Shown here in pieces: positions 44,588 to 54,555 of a DNA stretch of 64,000 nucleotides. Location: the NCBI RefSeq assembly GCF_016808335.1, contig NC_053138.1:60170951-60234950 (forward strand), given 5' to 3'. Origin of the DNA: Panicum virgatum. Taxonomy: Eukaryota > Streptophyta > Magnoliopsida > Poales > Poaceae. The position numbers were made by a program, and so were the translations under genes. Each line of letters starts with the position of its first letter. The first letter of the stretch is position 1. The notes under the pieces are model-generated. The model was not told where the DNA came from, searched no databases, and saw nothing but the letters and a program-made list of their open reading frames with translations.

Positions 44588-45724
44588 TTTTTTTTGAGAA
44601 AACAGTAAGCTTTCATTGATGCAAATGGTCATTACACACAGAAGCCCAGAGAAAATCTGGCACACCATGAAGCCAAACTGATACAGAGAGTTGATCCGTT
44701 GATCTAGCTAAAACATGAGCAACCTCGGTACAACATCTAGTTACATGAACAAAAGAGTAGACGACAGTAGAAGCTTGCACAGCTGACTTAATATCTTGGG
44801 TTATAATTCCTGTAAGCGAACGATCCATGGCTTCTGACTGGAGCTTCTGAACCAAAGAAAGACAATCAGTAGCAATTATGACATGACTGTATGGGAGTTC
44901 CGAAACAAAGAGAATTGCCTGCCTGACCGCAATAGCCTCTGCTAATTCAGGGTTTGTGATCATATCAATGCCTTGTCTGCAAGCAGCCAGCCCATTCGAT
45001 TAGCTTTCTGAAATATTGCTGCATCTACATTCACCATAACCCATCCTTCCGGTGGTGGATCCCAAAGTTTAGGCTTAACCGAGTCACACCTATTAGGAAC
45101 GACAGGATCATACATATGCAGCAACACCATATCAACATATGCAAGAATCTTTTCAACTAAACAGTGGGGGTGCACTTCCCTTTATCCATTACGAACAGCA
45201 TTCCTAGCCTCCCAAATATGCCATAGAAATATCACAAAAATAGTTGCCTCTCTATCTGTGCAACCAGTCAGGACATCAAAAATCCATTGCCGGGGCGAAA
45301 CAAAAGGTTTGAGCAATCTCTTAAGGCCACATCTTTTCTTCAATTCCCTCCAACTCTCAGCAACATATTGACAAGTGAGAAAGGCATGTTCTGTAGTTTC
45401 ATCTCTCCCATAGTGGCAACAGAGATCATAAGCTGGGATATTTCTCTTTCTAAGCTGTTGTCCAGTTGGGAGACAATTATGTGCCAATCGCCACAGCACA
45501 ATTTTCATCTTGGGGGGAACTTTGATACTCCACATACTCTTCCATTCTTTTGCAGTGCCCACTTGATCGGATGATTCCCCTCTACCCGTGATACTGGCCT
45601 TTAGGTGTACTTTCTCACTTTTAGCCATGGTATATGCTGATTTCACTGTGTATGTGCCTGTTTTCGTGAATGGCCAGGAAACATAATCACGCACCCGGTT
45701 GTGGCTCAAAACAATGTTCTGCCA
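44588..45724 (-). mobile_element. 5'-truncated LINE (L1 type) with RNase H tail
   Basis: On the minus strand the element ends in a poly-A (plus-strand T run 44588-44595). Two coding blocks lie upstream: a zf-RVT segment and an RNase H-like segment, the usual 3' half of one group of plant L1 elements. Everything 5' of the zf-RVT is missing, as is common for LINEs. A short indel and a stop separate the blocks at 45175-45182, so it is dead. Confidence 0.85.
44613..45709 (-). pseudogene. LINE ORF2 tail: zf-RVT and RNase H (RVT_3-like)
   Basis: 45709-45182: WPFTKTGTYTVKSAYTMA, WSIKVPPKMKIVLWRLAHN, CLPTGQQLRKRNI and CCHYGRDETTEHAFLTC, a typical zf-RVT region. 45175-44964: PPPEGWVMVNVDAAIFQ, the first strand and Asp of RNase H. 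The frame then shifts and continues at 44963-44613 with ELAEAIAVRQAILFV (Glu) and VIIATDCLSLVQKL (Asp). These are the DED residues of an RNase H fold that would remove RNA from the cDNA hybrid. Broken by a stop and a frame change. Confidence 0.85.
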
Positions 45725-46215
45725 TTACAAGTGGCTCATTTTGGACGTATATAAAAAATTACTTTATGCAAAACCTTTGGAAAAAATTTACCACTAAGTA
45801 CAGGAAACATTGGACTACAAAAATGTATGATTTATTTTTGTGCAAAACATCATAAAGGTGTTCAAATATCTATTCAAAAATAGGAACTCAGAGCCGCCGA
45901 TGACAACTAAATTTCGTCCAATGGGTAGACGAAAATTTTATTTCGTCTACCCGTTGGACGAGATTTACGAAATTTATACATCTCGTCCAACGGGTAGACG
46001 AAAATTAGCAGGCCCCACGAAAATTGTCCTTTTCATGCATTTTCGTCTACTGGTTCGATGAAATTATATTTCGTCCGGATGAAGATACTGTATTTTCTTC
46101 CTCTGGGCAGACGAAATTTAGATTTCGTCTGCTGGGCAGACGAAAGGGGTATAATTTTGAAATTCCACAGATCCACGGTATTATTCCGTAATTACAGTAT
46201 AATTTAGTATTAAAA
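45725..46215. repeat. TTTCGTCYACCCGTTGGACGA inverted-repeat cluster, TIR-element subterminal region
   Basis: A motif of about 23 bp alternates in orientation: forward near 45911-45934, inverted near 45940-45963, forward near 45981-46005, inverted near 46042-46066. A further pair with CTGGGCAGACGAAA lies at 46107-46147. Dense short inverted repeats of this kind are typical of subterminal regions of CACTA-like elements. No CACTA end is visible. The cluster stops exactly where the NLR frame starts, so it probably destroyed the 5' part of that gene. Confidence 0.6.
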
Positions 46216-46386
46216 AAATTCATGGTTTACCACTGGCTATTGTGACTGTTGCAAGTATTTTATCAAGTCATCCAGGCATACAAGATCGATGGGATTATGT
46301 CAATAATGCAATAGGTTACAGTTCGTTGACGAATCCTACCTGGCAAGGGATGAAACAAATCTTCGACCTTAGTTACAACAATAAAA

Positions 46387-46645
46387 AAAATTGCCCAGCG
46401 GGGGAAAGACCGCCCCACGGTATTGTATTAAGAAGAAAACCTTCTTACACAGGTCAAGAAAACCTCCGAACCCCTGTCCTCACCCATACATAGTGGCCCG
46501 TCGCCTTGTGAGTTAGGCCGGACCCCAAACTATGCTTTGGAAATGGGAATAGGCGAGGGGGTTTTTTTGTGCAAAGCGGGAGTCGAACTCCCGACCCGGA
46601 GGTTCCCATCTGGACATCCTACCAACCGGGCTAAAGCCCCTTTGC
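46387..46645 (-). mobile_element. tRNA-derived SINE inside the NLR
   Basis: Minus orientation. The head at about 46645 reads GGGGCTTTAGCCCGGTTGG with a box A (plus 46618-46633), and a box B GGGAGTTCGACTCCC lies at plus 46579-46593. These are the RNA polymerase III promoter boxes of a tRNA. The body continues for about 190 bp and ends in a T run on the minus strand (plus AAAAAAAA 46389-46397), as in Au-type plant SINEs. It interrupts the NLR frame right after LSYNN. Confidence 0.8.
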
Positions 46646-46646
46646 G

Positions 46647-46698
46647 TTATACACTGGTTTGAAAGCATTTGAAGGCATGCATATTATACACTGGTTTG
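46647..46698 (+). repeat. 15-bp direct repeat at the SINE/NLR joint
   Basis: TTATACACTGGTTTG occurs at 46647-46661 and again at 46684-46698. The second copy is native NLR coding sequence (LYTGL). The first lies between the SINE head and the resumed NLR frame. It looks like filler DNA copied from 37 bp downstream during insertion or repair. Confidence 0.7.
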
Positions 46699-48222
46699 TA
46701 TGAAGAGGACATTGTAATTTGGAAGGATGATTTAGTTAACCAGTGGCTAGCTGAAGGTTTTATCCAAGCAACAGAAGGGCAAGACAAGAAGGAAATTGCA
46801 AGGTCATTTTTCGATAGGCTTATCAATGGAAAACTGATCCTTCCTGTAGATGTAAATAGAAATGGTGAGGTTTTGTCCTGCACGATTCACCACATGGTGC
46901 TAAATCTTGTTATTAGATGCAAGTCAATAGAAGAGAATATTGTGACCGCAATACATCATTCTCAAGCAACAACCACACTCGCTGACAAGGTTCGTCGACT
47001 GTCTCTCCAATTTGGTAATGCAGAAGATGCAATAACACCGCCAAATACGAGATTGTTACATGTTCGAACACTTGTCTTTTGGGGTGTCTTCAAGTGTTTG
47101 CCTTCCGTTGTGCAGTTTCGCCTTCTTCAAGTTCTGATTCTCCATTTTTGGGGTGATAAGGATAGCATAAGTTTTGACATCACTACAATTTCAGAACTTT
47201 TTCGACTGAGGTATTTGAAGGTTACATCTAATGTCACCTTGGAACTACGTACCCTGATGCGAGGTCTGAAATCTCTGGAAACACTTAAAATAGATGCAAG
47301 AGTTAGTTCAGTTCCATCAGATATTGTTCACTTGCCAGGCTTGCTGCACCTTAGTATTCCTGCTGAGACAAACCTGCCCAGTGGGATTGGAAACATGACA
47401 TCGCTTCGCACGCTTGGATGTTTTGATATCAGTAGTAATTCAATAGAGAATGTACAGAGCCTTAGCATGCTGACAAATCTTGAAGATCTTCAGCTCACCT
47501 GTTCTACAGTACAGACAGAAAATCTGAATAGCAAAATGCAATTCGTGCTGAACTCGATTCTAGGGAGACTCAGTAACCTCAAGTCTCTGACTCTGGCATC
47601 AAGAGCTCCTAGTTATGCAAAATCTATTGGTGCTACGGGCATGACCATTTCTGGTGGCTTCAGCTGTTTGTCCTCTGCCCCAGCTCTTCTTCGGAGTCTT
47701 GAGGTTTCGCCTCAAATTTGCATATTCTTGTACACCCCCAGGTGGATCGGACAACTCTGCGAGCTCTGCGTCTTAAAGTTTGGGGTTAGAAGAATAGACA
47801 GGGATGGTGTTGATGTTCTCCGAGGATTGCCTGCTTTTTCTGTTCTCACCCTGTATGTTCAGACCAAGCCTGCAGCGAGGATAGTCATTGGGAAGACCGG
47901 ATTTCCAGTTATAAAATACTTCAGGTTCAAGTGCTGCGACGCTTTGCTGGAGTTCAAGGAGGGTGCTATGCCTAATCTCCGCACGCTGAAGCTTGCTTTC
48001 AATGTCAACAGCAATGCTGACCAACAGAGCACAATACCTGTCGGCATCGAGTACTTGTCAGAGCTGAAAGAGGCATCTGCAAAAATTGGTGGTGTTGGTC
48101 CTGAGGAATCCCACAGAAGGGCTGCCGAATTGGAATTCAGAGATGCCATCAGGGTGCACGCTAGATTTCAGAGAGTCAATGTACAATGTGTAGAGCAGAT
48201 CATTGAATGCAAGGATGATCAG

Positions 48223-48381
48223 AATAGCGTAACAACAATGGAGTATTTAGATGATAAAAGTAGCGTGACAACAGTGGAGTATAATCAGAGTAGCGTAATA
48301 ACAGTGGAGCCTGATCGAAGTAGCGTAACAACAATGGAGTATTTAGATGATAAGAGTAGCGTTACAACAGTGGAGTATCCG
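48223..48381 (+). repeat. Five-unit in-frame repeat at the NLR C-terminus
   Basis: Units of 36, 30, 30, 36 and 27 bp each begin (A/AG)TAGCGTNAYAACARTGGAG and encode (N/S)SV(T/I)T(M/V)E followed by YLDDK, YNQ, PDR, YLDDK, YPP. The 36-30 pattern occurs twice, suggesting duplication of a 66-bp pair with a 30-bp copy between. All lengths are multiples of three, so the frame is kept. Confidence 0.85.
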
Positions 48382-48594
48382 CCTGCCCCAGCCGGGACGA
48401 GCCTCCTCCGTAGGACACGTGGGCTCCGGTGCGGTCAGGCCCACGTGTCAGTCGGAGCAAGTCCCTCTGGAGTACCTCTAGCCGCATACCGGAACCGCCG
48501 AGACAGCATCCTAAGAGAGAGTTGTCAGCTGCCTTCCTTCCTGCCTGCTCAAATCAACTCCATCATTTTTGTTCAACAAATTAGTGCACTCTGA

Positions 48595-49030
48595 TCTAAT
48601 TTGTCCTTGCATGTGCCGGCTCTCACACTGGCAAACAGTGACAGCAGCCTCGCCGCACTACCACCACGGGTACCAGTGGAGCAAGTGTGGCCAGAAGAGG
48701 ATCGCCAAGACTCAGTTCTCAAGGTCAACACTGAACATAACACGATTTTCTAAATAATATTTTGACCATTCACTTCTCATATATTATATCACTTATGGTA
48801 AACTTATAATCATAGTAAAGAACATTTGATTACGAATCCAACCATATAAAATTTATATTATAAAATAAAAAAATTAATAGTTAAATTATTAGTTAAAGAT
48901 AGAAAATTTTGAATTTTAATATACGTGTACGTCTTATAAACGTGAAAGGATGGAGTACATCTGAGCTTGGCACTTTCATCCTGTCCATGTACTCCTATAA
49001 TGCATTATTTATTTAAAATCTTTTACCTAG
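48595..49030. other. AT-rich intergenic sequence between NLR and ALP1-like gene
   Basis: No gene. 48730-48960 is AT-rich and ends GTGAAAGGATGGAGTAC, similar to the outer end of grass Stowaway MITEs (complement GTACTCCATCC). The other end is not clear. TTTTACCTAG before 49031 could be a splice acceptor of an upstream exon I cannot find. Confidence 0.4.
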
Positions 49031-49873
49031 ATGGGCACTTCGTACACCGAGGCGCAGTTCGTCTCCTTCTTTGACCCGAACGCCCGCAAGGACCTCACGT
49101 CCTGGTTCAACCACCTCTACGAGGACCAGGCGGCGGAGTTCCCGTTGCCGGAGCCGGCGTTCGAGGCGTCGGGGGTCAAGCGGCAGCGGTCCCCGACCAG
49201 CTCCCGGGAGAACAGCGGCAGCAGCAATGACGGCGACGACGAGCACTCGTCCGCCGCGGCCGGGGGCAGGGGCGGCGGCCGCCGGCTCTGGGTCAAGGAG
49301 CGCGACCACGAGTGGTGGGACCGGATGAGCAGCCCGGCGTGCCCCGAGGACGAGTTCCGCCGCGCGTTCCGGATGTCGCGGGCCACCTTCGAGTTCGTCT
49401 GCGAGGAGCTGGGCGCCGCCGTCGCCAAGGAGGAGGACACCACGCTCCGCGCCGCCATCCCGGTGCGCCAGCGCGTCGCCGTCTGCATCTGGCGCCTCGC
49501 CACCGGGGAGCCGCTCCGCCTCGTCTCCAAGCGCTTCGGCCTGGGCATCTCCACCTGCCACAAGCTCGTGCTCGAGGTCTGCGCCGCCATCAAGGCCGTG
49601 CTCATGCCCAAGTACGTGCAGTGGCCCGAGGCCCCCGCCGACGTCACCGCCCAGTTCGAGGCCGCCTCGGGGATCTCCAACGTGGTCGGCGCCATGTACA
49701 CCACCCACATCCCCATCATCGCGCCCAAGGCCAACGTCGCCGCCTACTACAACCGCCGCCACACGGAGCGCAAGATCCGGCATGAGCATGCCACCACTAA
49801 GGAGACCGTACCGACACCCGTACAGAGCAACCGGATCAACGTTCAACGGTTCAGACTTCGGACACAGGCATGA
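49031..49873 (+). CDS. ALP1/HARBI1-like domesticated PIF transposase, N-terminal copy
   Basis: 280 codons. Residues 1-95 are a Ser/Gly/acidic linker (KRQRSPTSSRENSGSSN). Then comes the conserved region of plant ALP1-like proteins: FRRAFRMSRATFEFVCEELG, LRAAIPVRQRVAVCIWRLAT, FGLGISTCHKLVLEVCAAIK, and VVGAMYTTHIPIIAPK to YYNRRHTERK. Arabidopsis ALP1 is a PIF/Harbinger-derived protein that works with PRC2. In active transposases the block before THI carries the first catalytic Asp (GxIDGTHI). Here it is GAMYTTHI, so the DDE site is lost. After residue 246 the sequence leaves the family (IRHEHATTKETVPT) and ends at TGA 49871-49873, so about 40 percent of the expected protein is absent. The missing part exists only in the copy at 52.5-53.5 kb. 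Confidence 0.78.
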   Translation: MGTSYTEAQFVSFFDPNARKDLTSWFNHLYEDQAAEFPLPEPAFEASGVKRQRSPTSSRENSGSSNDGDDEHSSAAAGGRGGGRRLWVKERDHEWWDRMSSPACPEDEFRRAFRMSRATFEFVCEELGAAVAKEEDTTLRAAIPVRQRVAVCIWRLATGEPLRLVSKRFGLGISTCHKLVLEVCAAIKAVLMPKYVQWPEAPADVTAQFEAASGISNVVGAMYTTHIPIIAPKANVAAYYNRRHTERKIRHEHATTKETVPTPVQSNRINVQRFRLRTQA

Positions 49874-50502
49874 ACTCGTTCATCCAGCCGTGATCAGCTT
49901 TCAGATACAGATGTTGAGTGGCAACGGCAAGCGGATGTCTGAAAAGCCTGAAACTATTCGCAACCGGGCACCAGCAATCGATCAGTTGGATCGTCATGTT
50001 CTGACACAACGTAGTAGTTAAGCTCAGGGAGAGGCCACTGTTATGTTATGCATACTACGCTGCAGTTCCTGATCCTCTGCCCCCTGGCCCCTGCCCGTGC
50101 GACCGAGTTACGGACAGCTCCGCTTGTTTACGGAGACTGAAGACGAACTAGAGGCGAAGGGAAAAGGCCCATCTCGTCGTTCCCGTGGGCCGTAGCCACG
50201 TTGATTTGCCGTTTGGTCATAGGATACGGCCCAGGCCTCATTTGATCGCTAGTCTTTATTCATGGGCCCTGCTGCCTCTGTTCCAGGCAGGCTGCTTTGG
50301 GCTGGTAGTTGCCCATGACCTCATGAGCCGAAACACTTGTGCGTGGAGAAGGAATGTTCTTAGCCCACGCCAGCCGCTGCGAGATGTCTCTGGTGCGACG
50401 GATTGCTTGCGGCTTCCCCGCCGCACACGTCGCTCCAGAGGAATCGCGAGGGGTCTGCGCCGTGTCCCCGACTCCCGAACGTGCCCGGCGGCGGTGGAAA
50501 CA
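49874..50502. other. Flank downstream of ALP1-like copy 1
   Basis: No family-like frame. It may contain the 3' UTR of copy 1. The open frame 50185-50628 is unsupported. Confidence 0.35.
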
Positions 50503-52440
50503 GTAACATTTCAAATATTTTCGAAATGTTATAAAGTCGAAAAATATAAAATTTTAAAAAAATTTCGTGGCAATACTGTAATTATCAACTTAAGTAGGAT
50601 TTCTGCCTTCCAAATTTCTAAAAATTAAAAAATTTGTTCTTGATTAAAGATATTATTTGCTAGCGTGAGAATATTTGGAGTTAATTGGATTTTATTTGCC
50701 TTTGCCTTGTTTATTCGATCTCAATTTGAATTTATTTTACTGTGTGAAATTGTGTGGAAATTAAATTGAGGTGTGCCCCTCAATTTAATTTCAAGAGCGA
50801 ACACTGGTGTGGGATTTAATTTGAATTGAGCCATTCAAATTAAATCCAAACCCTAACAACTCTCTAACCCTAACCCGCTGGCCCGAGACCTACCCTAACC
50901 GACCCTAACCCGGTCCAACCCGAACCAGCCCGGTTAAACCCCAGCAGCAACCCAGACCAACCTATCCTTTAGCAAAACCCAGCCGGCCCGTTAGCCTCTC
51001 CCCACCGGCCCGCGAACACCCCACCAGCGCAGCCGGCCTGCTCCACCGGCCCTTTCCGCCCGCACCAGCCTCCACGCGCGCACCCCGGCCCGTTCGAGTG
51101 CACACGGCCCGGCCTGCCCGCGCGGACACACCGCACGCGGCGCCCCTCCTGTCCCGCTGCCGCCTTGGCCCCACCTGCCAGGGGACTATTCCCCTTTCTT
51201 CCTCCACCTGCGCCGCTGCTCTGCTTTTCGCCGCTCGCCTCCGCGTCGCGACAATCCAGTGAAACTGCAGCGCTCGCGCCTCGCCGACGTCACGACACAC
51301 TCCCACGCCCTCCGCTTTGACGGCCCCGGCGCGCGCCGCGCCCAAAAACCCTAGCTGCAGTCGCGCGATGGGCGCCACGTACCCCTGCGCGCGCCCCCCA
51401 AGCCGCCGCCGGCAATTCTCGGCGTCCGAGCCTTGGAGCACCCCGCGCCGAGCCCCAAACACAAGTGGCCTCCTATAAAACCCCCACCGGCCGCCGCAAA
51501 CCCTAGACCCCCGTTCTTTTCTCCTTCCGCCGCCGCCTATCGAACCCCGAGGAGAGGAGAAGGAGAGGAGAAGAAGGAGAGGAGGAGGCCCCGCTGCCGC
51601 CAAGGACGCCGCCGCCGGAGCTTCGCCAAGCTTGCGCCAGTACGACTCCACCTTTACAGCGGCCCTGCACTGCATGGCATCGACGTCCCCTGCTTCGCCT
51701 CGCCGCCGCGTCGAGCTTGTCGTCCACGAGCCCGCCAGGTGAGCGTCACCTCACGACCTCGCCACCGTTGAGCCGCCGTAGGACAGCCCTAGAGCCCACC
51801 TACCCCTTTGTGTGTGCATGCCCGCGGAAGCCCGTCACTACCATCGTAATCTCGCCGTTACCATCGCCACTGCACCGCGCCGCCGTGCCGAGTCCGCTCG
51901 GGATGGCCACGCCGCGGCCCTGGGGGCCAGGTGCCCGCGCGCGTGCGTGCGCCACCCAGGCCGGCCCTTCGCCCCTTCAAGCCGCCGCAACCTCGCCGTG
52001 GCCTTGCCATGCGCGACCGCAAGGCCACGCCATTTTCCCGGCCAGTCCTGCCCCTCGCCGTCGTCGCGTCGCGGCCGTGCCCACGCCACAATGTCGCGAA
52101 CCCCGCACGCGCAAGACATGTCAATGTCACGTTCCACCCCGTGAGCACGCGCGCTCACCCATGCAGGCCGCAAGGCCCTTCTTTGGCCTTGCACTGCCGC
52201 CGCCGCCGCCGTCGCGCCGTGGCCGCGGCCACGCCGTGACGTCGCGAACACGAACACATGCCATGCCACGGCCCGCACAGACTCGTCCTGGCTCCACCAG
52301 ACCAAGCCAGCACCGCACTATGCCCACGATATCGTGCACGAGCACCCCTGAGGCCCATTCTCACCTCGCCTTGACCCGGCCTCCATTGCCTCTGCCGCCG
52401 CTGAGGAGTCGTTGCCGGTCGCCGCTACGAGAGGACCAGG
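50503..52440 (+). mobile_element. Truncated long LTR between the two ALP1-like copies
   Basis: Begins AGTAACATTTCAAATATTTT, close to the TGTAACAT... start of the other long LTRs. AT-rich start, GC-rich promoter part with CCTCCTATAAAACCCC (51471-51486), AAACCCTAGACC and a GA-rich leader (51548-51592). It stops near 52440 with no AT-rich tail, directly against ALP1-like copy 2. Open frames (for example 51717-52535, 272 codons) are Pro/Arg/Ala-rich GC shadows. Confidence 0.7.
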
Positions 52441-52459
52441 AGCCGAGGAAGAGGAAGGT

Positions 52460-53535
52460 GACGTGGCCAGGGGCAGGGGCGGCGGCTGCTGGCTCTGGGT
52501 CAAGGAGCGCGATCACTAGTGGTGGGACCGGATGAGCAGCCCGGCGTGCCCTGAGGACGAGTTCCGCCGCGCGTTCCGGATGTCGCGGGCCACCTTTGAG
52601 GCCGTCTACGAGGAGCTGGGCACCGCCATCGCCAAGGAGGACACCATGCTCCGCGCCGCTATCCCGGTCCGCCAGCGCGTCGACGTCTGCATCTGGCGCC
52701 TCGCCACCGGGGAGCCGCTCCGCCTCGTCTCCAAGCGCTTCGGCCTAGGCATCTCCACTGCCACAAGCTCATGCTCGAGATCTGCGCCGCCATCAAGGCC
52801 GTGCGGTGGCTGGAGGCCGCCGCCGATGTCGCCGCCCAGTTCGAGGCCGCGTCGGGGATCGCCAACGTGGTGGGCGCCATGTACACCACCCACATTCCCA
52901 TCACCGCGCCCAAGGCTAACGTCGCCGCCTACTACAACCGCCGCCACTCGGAGCGCAACCAGAAGGCGTCCTACTCCATCACGGTGCAGGGCGTGGTGGA
53001 CGAGGCCTGCGCCTTCACCGAAGTCTGCATCGGCTAGCCAGGCTCCATGTCCGACGCCGATGTGCTCGACCGCTCTGCGCTCTACGCACAACGCGGCGCC
53101 GCGGGGTACCTGCAGGGCCAATGGGTGGTCGGCGGCTCGGGCTACCCGCTCATGGACTGGCTGCTGGTCCCCTACATGCACCAGAACAACATGACGCGGG
53201 CGCAGCACGTGTTCAACGAGCAGTTCGACGGCGTGCGCGCCGTGGCGAGGGACGCGTTCCGGCGCCTCAAGGCCCGATGGGGCTGCCTCCAGAAGCGCAC
53301 CGAGGTGAAGCTGCAGGACCTCCCCGTGGTGTTCGGCGCCTGCTGCGTGCTCCACAACATCTGCGAGCGCGCCGGCAACGCCGTCGACCCCGAGAACGCC
53401 TTCCAGATCTTCGACGACGACATGGTCGCCGACAACCCCGTGCGCTCGTAGGCAGCCTTCACCGCGCACGACGAAATCGCCCGCGACCTCCTCCGCGACA
53501 GCAGCACCGGTGGCCCCGACTTCCTGTTGAAATGA
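52460..53535 (+). pseudogene. ALP1/HARBI1-like gene, C-terminal copy (broken)
   Basis: Overlaps copy 1 for about 500 bp at high similarity (GRGGG.RLWVKERDH through YYNRRHSER) and continues to the true C-terminus: QGVVDEACAFTEVCIG, SALYAQRGAAGYLQG, WVVGGSGYPLMDWLLVPY, RLKARWGCLQKRTEVKLQDL and GACCVLHNICERAGN. Breaks: GAG to TAG at 52516, a one-base deletion in ATCTCCACTGCCAC near 52758, TGG to TAG at 53035, and TAG at 53449. The DDE residues are also not kept (FTEV where FTDV is usual). It lacks the N-terminal linker, being joined to LTR sequence near 52440-52460. Confidence 0.85.
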
Positions 53536-53596
53536 AGAAGAGGAGAACATATGCTGAGATATACCGGAACTGTCTACTGTGCAAAATTCTGAGTTA

Positions 53597-54552
53597 GAGC
53601 ATCTCCAAGAGACTATGTAAAAAGCTTTGGATAGGTAAAAATTTAGAGAAAACCCAAAAACTAGGATCCAAAAGCCTCTCCATCTGGGTCGACTGGCTAT
53701 CTCGTTCGGCATCCCACGGTGCTCGCTAGCTTTCTTTTCCGTGGCTCACGACTCGCCATCTCCGAATCCCGCACTCGCGGTTTGCCCTCCCGCTCTCTCG
53801 CGCACCCTCCCACCCTCACGCGCGCCCTGCTCGTCCTCCTCCTGTGTCGTCGCCGGCTTCCACAACGCCCGCAAGTGCGCTCAGTTGGGCCAGCGGTGAA
53901 GGAGCCCTTGCGCCACTGCTCTCGGTAGAGAGCAGTGCGGCGAAGCTGGAGGTGGGCGCCGCGGCGTCGGTCGGTGGTTGTAGCGGTGGTGAAAACCAGC
54001 CGGAGGTGGCCGGACATGGAGAAGAAGAGGAACCGAATTTGGGGGTTTCCACATGAGCCAATTTCGATTGGAATTGATGCGTTGGGGAGCTTCTACTAGG
54101 TGCACGGAACCTATTTTTGCGGATGGTTGGGCCGGAAGGTGGCCGGGCTACGGATGGCGGCGACCATGGCGGCGGCTATGCCTGTGGGCGGCTTGCTGGG
54201 AGGCCCAGGAGGGGTTAAGTAGGGGCTGGGGGAGAGGGAGTTGGGGCCGGGGGTGCTAGTGGTGGCATTGAAATTGTCAGAGAGGGCCTTGCGGTGGCCG
54301 GAGTCCAGTGGGGCAGCTGCCATGGCTGTGTTTGGGAAGAGAGAGGTGGAGAGTTTGGGAAGGATGAGGAAGACATAGATGCTCACGAGAAGCAAGCTCA
54401 CGGCAGGGAAAGTAGTGGGCCCGAGTCAAATTTGCTAGTCTATTTGCCTAGTCTGTTGGGGTTCATCGCAATATAGAGAGGAGATGTTAGCTAAATGGCT
54501 AGTTAAATGAGAATATAGAGAGGGAAATTTAGCTACACTGTTGGAGATGCTC
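53597..54552. mobile_element. PIF/Tourist-type TIR element with GC-rich cargo, 956 bp
   Basis: TTA flanks at 53594-53596 and 54553-54555. The ends GAGCATCTCCAAGAG and (complement) GAGCATCTCCAACAG form inverted repeats, as in the MITE at 9378-9806. The outer 60-80 bp on each side are AT-rich MITE sequence. The middle (about 53690-54300) is GC-rich, with open frames on both strands, such as minus 54061-53816 (Ser/Pro/Ala-rich). That is unlike a MITE core and like captured gene DNA. I cannot name the source gene. Confidence 0.7.
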
Positions 54553-54555
54553 TTA

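Larger units (their letters stand above)
46216..48594 (+). pseudogene. NLR (NB-ARC-LRR) resistance-type gene, 5'-truncated, SINE-interrupted
   Basis: Encodes the second half of an intracellular immune receptor. It begins with the NB-ARC GLPLAI motif (GGTTTACCACTGGCTATT, 46224 on), then VASILSSHPGIQ and QIFDLSYNN. A SINE follows, after which the protein resumes at 46666 with HLKACILYTGLYEEDIVIW, VNQWLAEGFI and an MHD-like SCTIHHMVLNLV. LRRs run from about 47000 to 48060 (RLLQVLILHFW, LRYLKVTSN, LLHLSIPAETNLPSGIGN). The coiled coil, P-loop and kinase 2 are absent, so it cannot work as an ATPase switch. The C-terminus carries a degenerate acidic 10-12 residue repeat. The last 70 codons after 48381 look unrelated to NLRs and may be read-through. 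The 641-codon open frame from 46669 has no proper Met of its own. Confidence 0.88.

Noticed and set aside
46575..46640. tRNA gene-like sequence (minus strand) with box A and box B
   Set aside because: It is the head of a SINE: it continues into a body of about 190 bp ending in a T run, and it lacks a proper acceptor stem pairing, so it is not a functional tRNA gene.
51433..52535. Plus-strand ORFs up to 272 codons and minus ORFs
   Set aside because: Same as above: GC-rich LTR fragment. The last residues of the longest frame only run into the ALP1-like copy out of frame.
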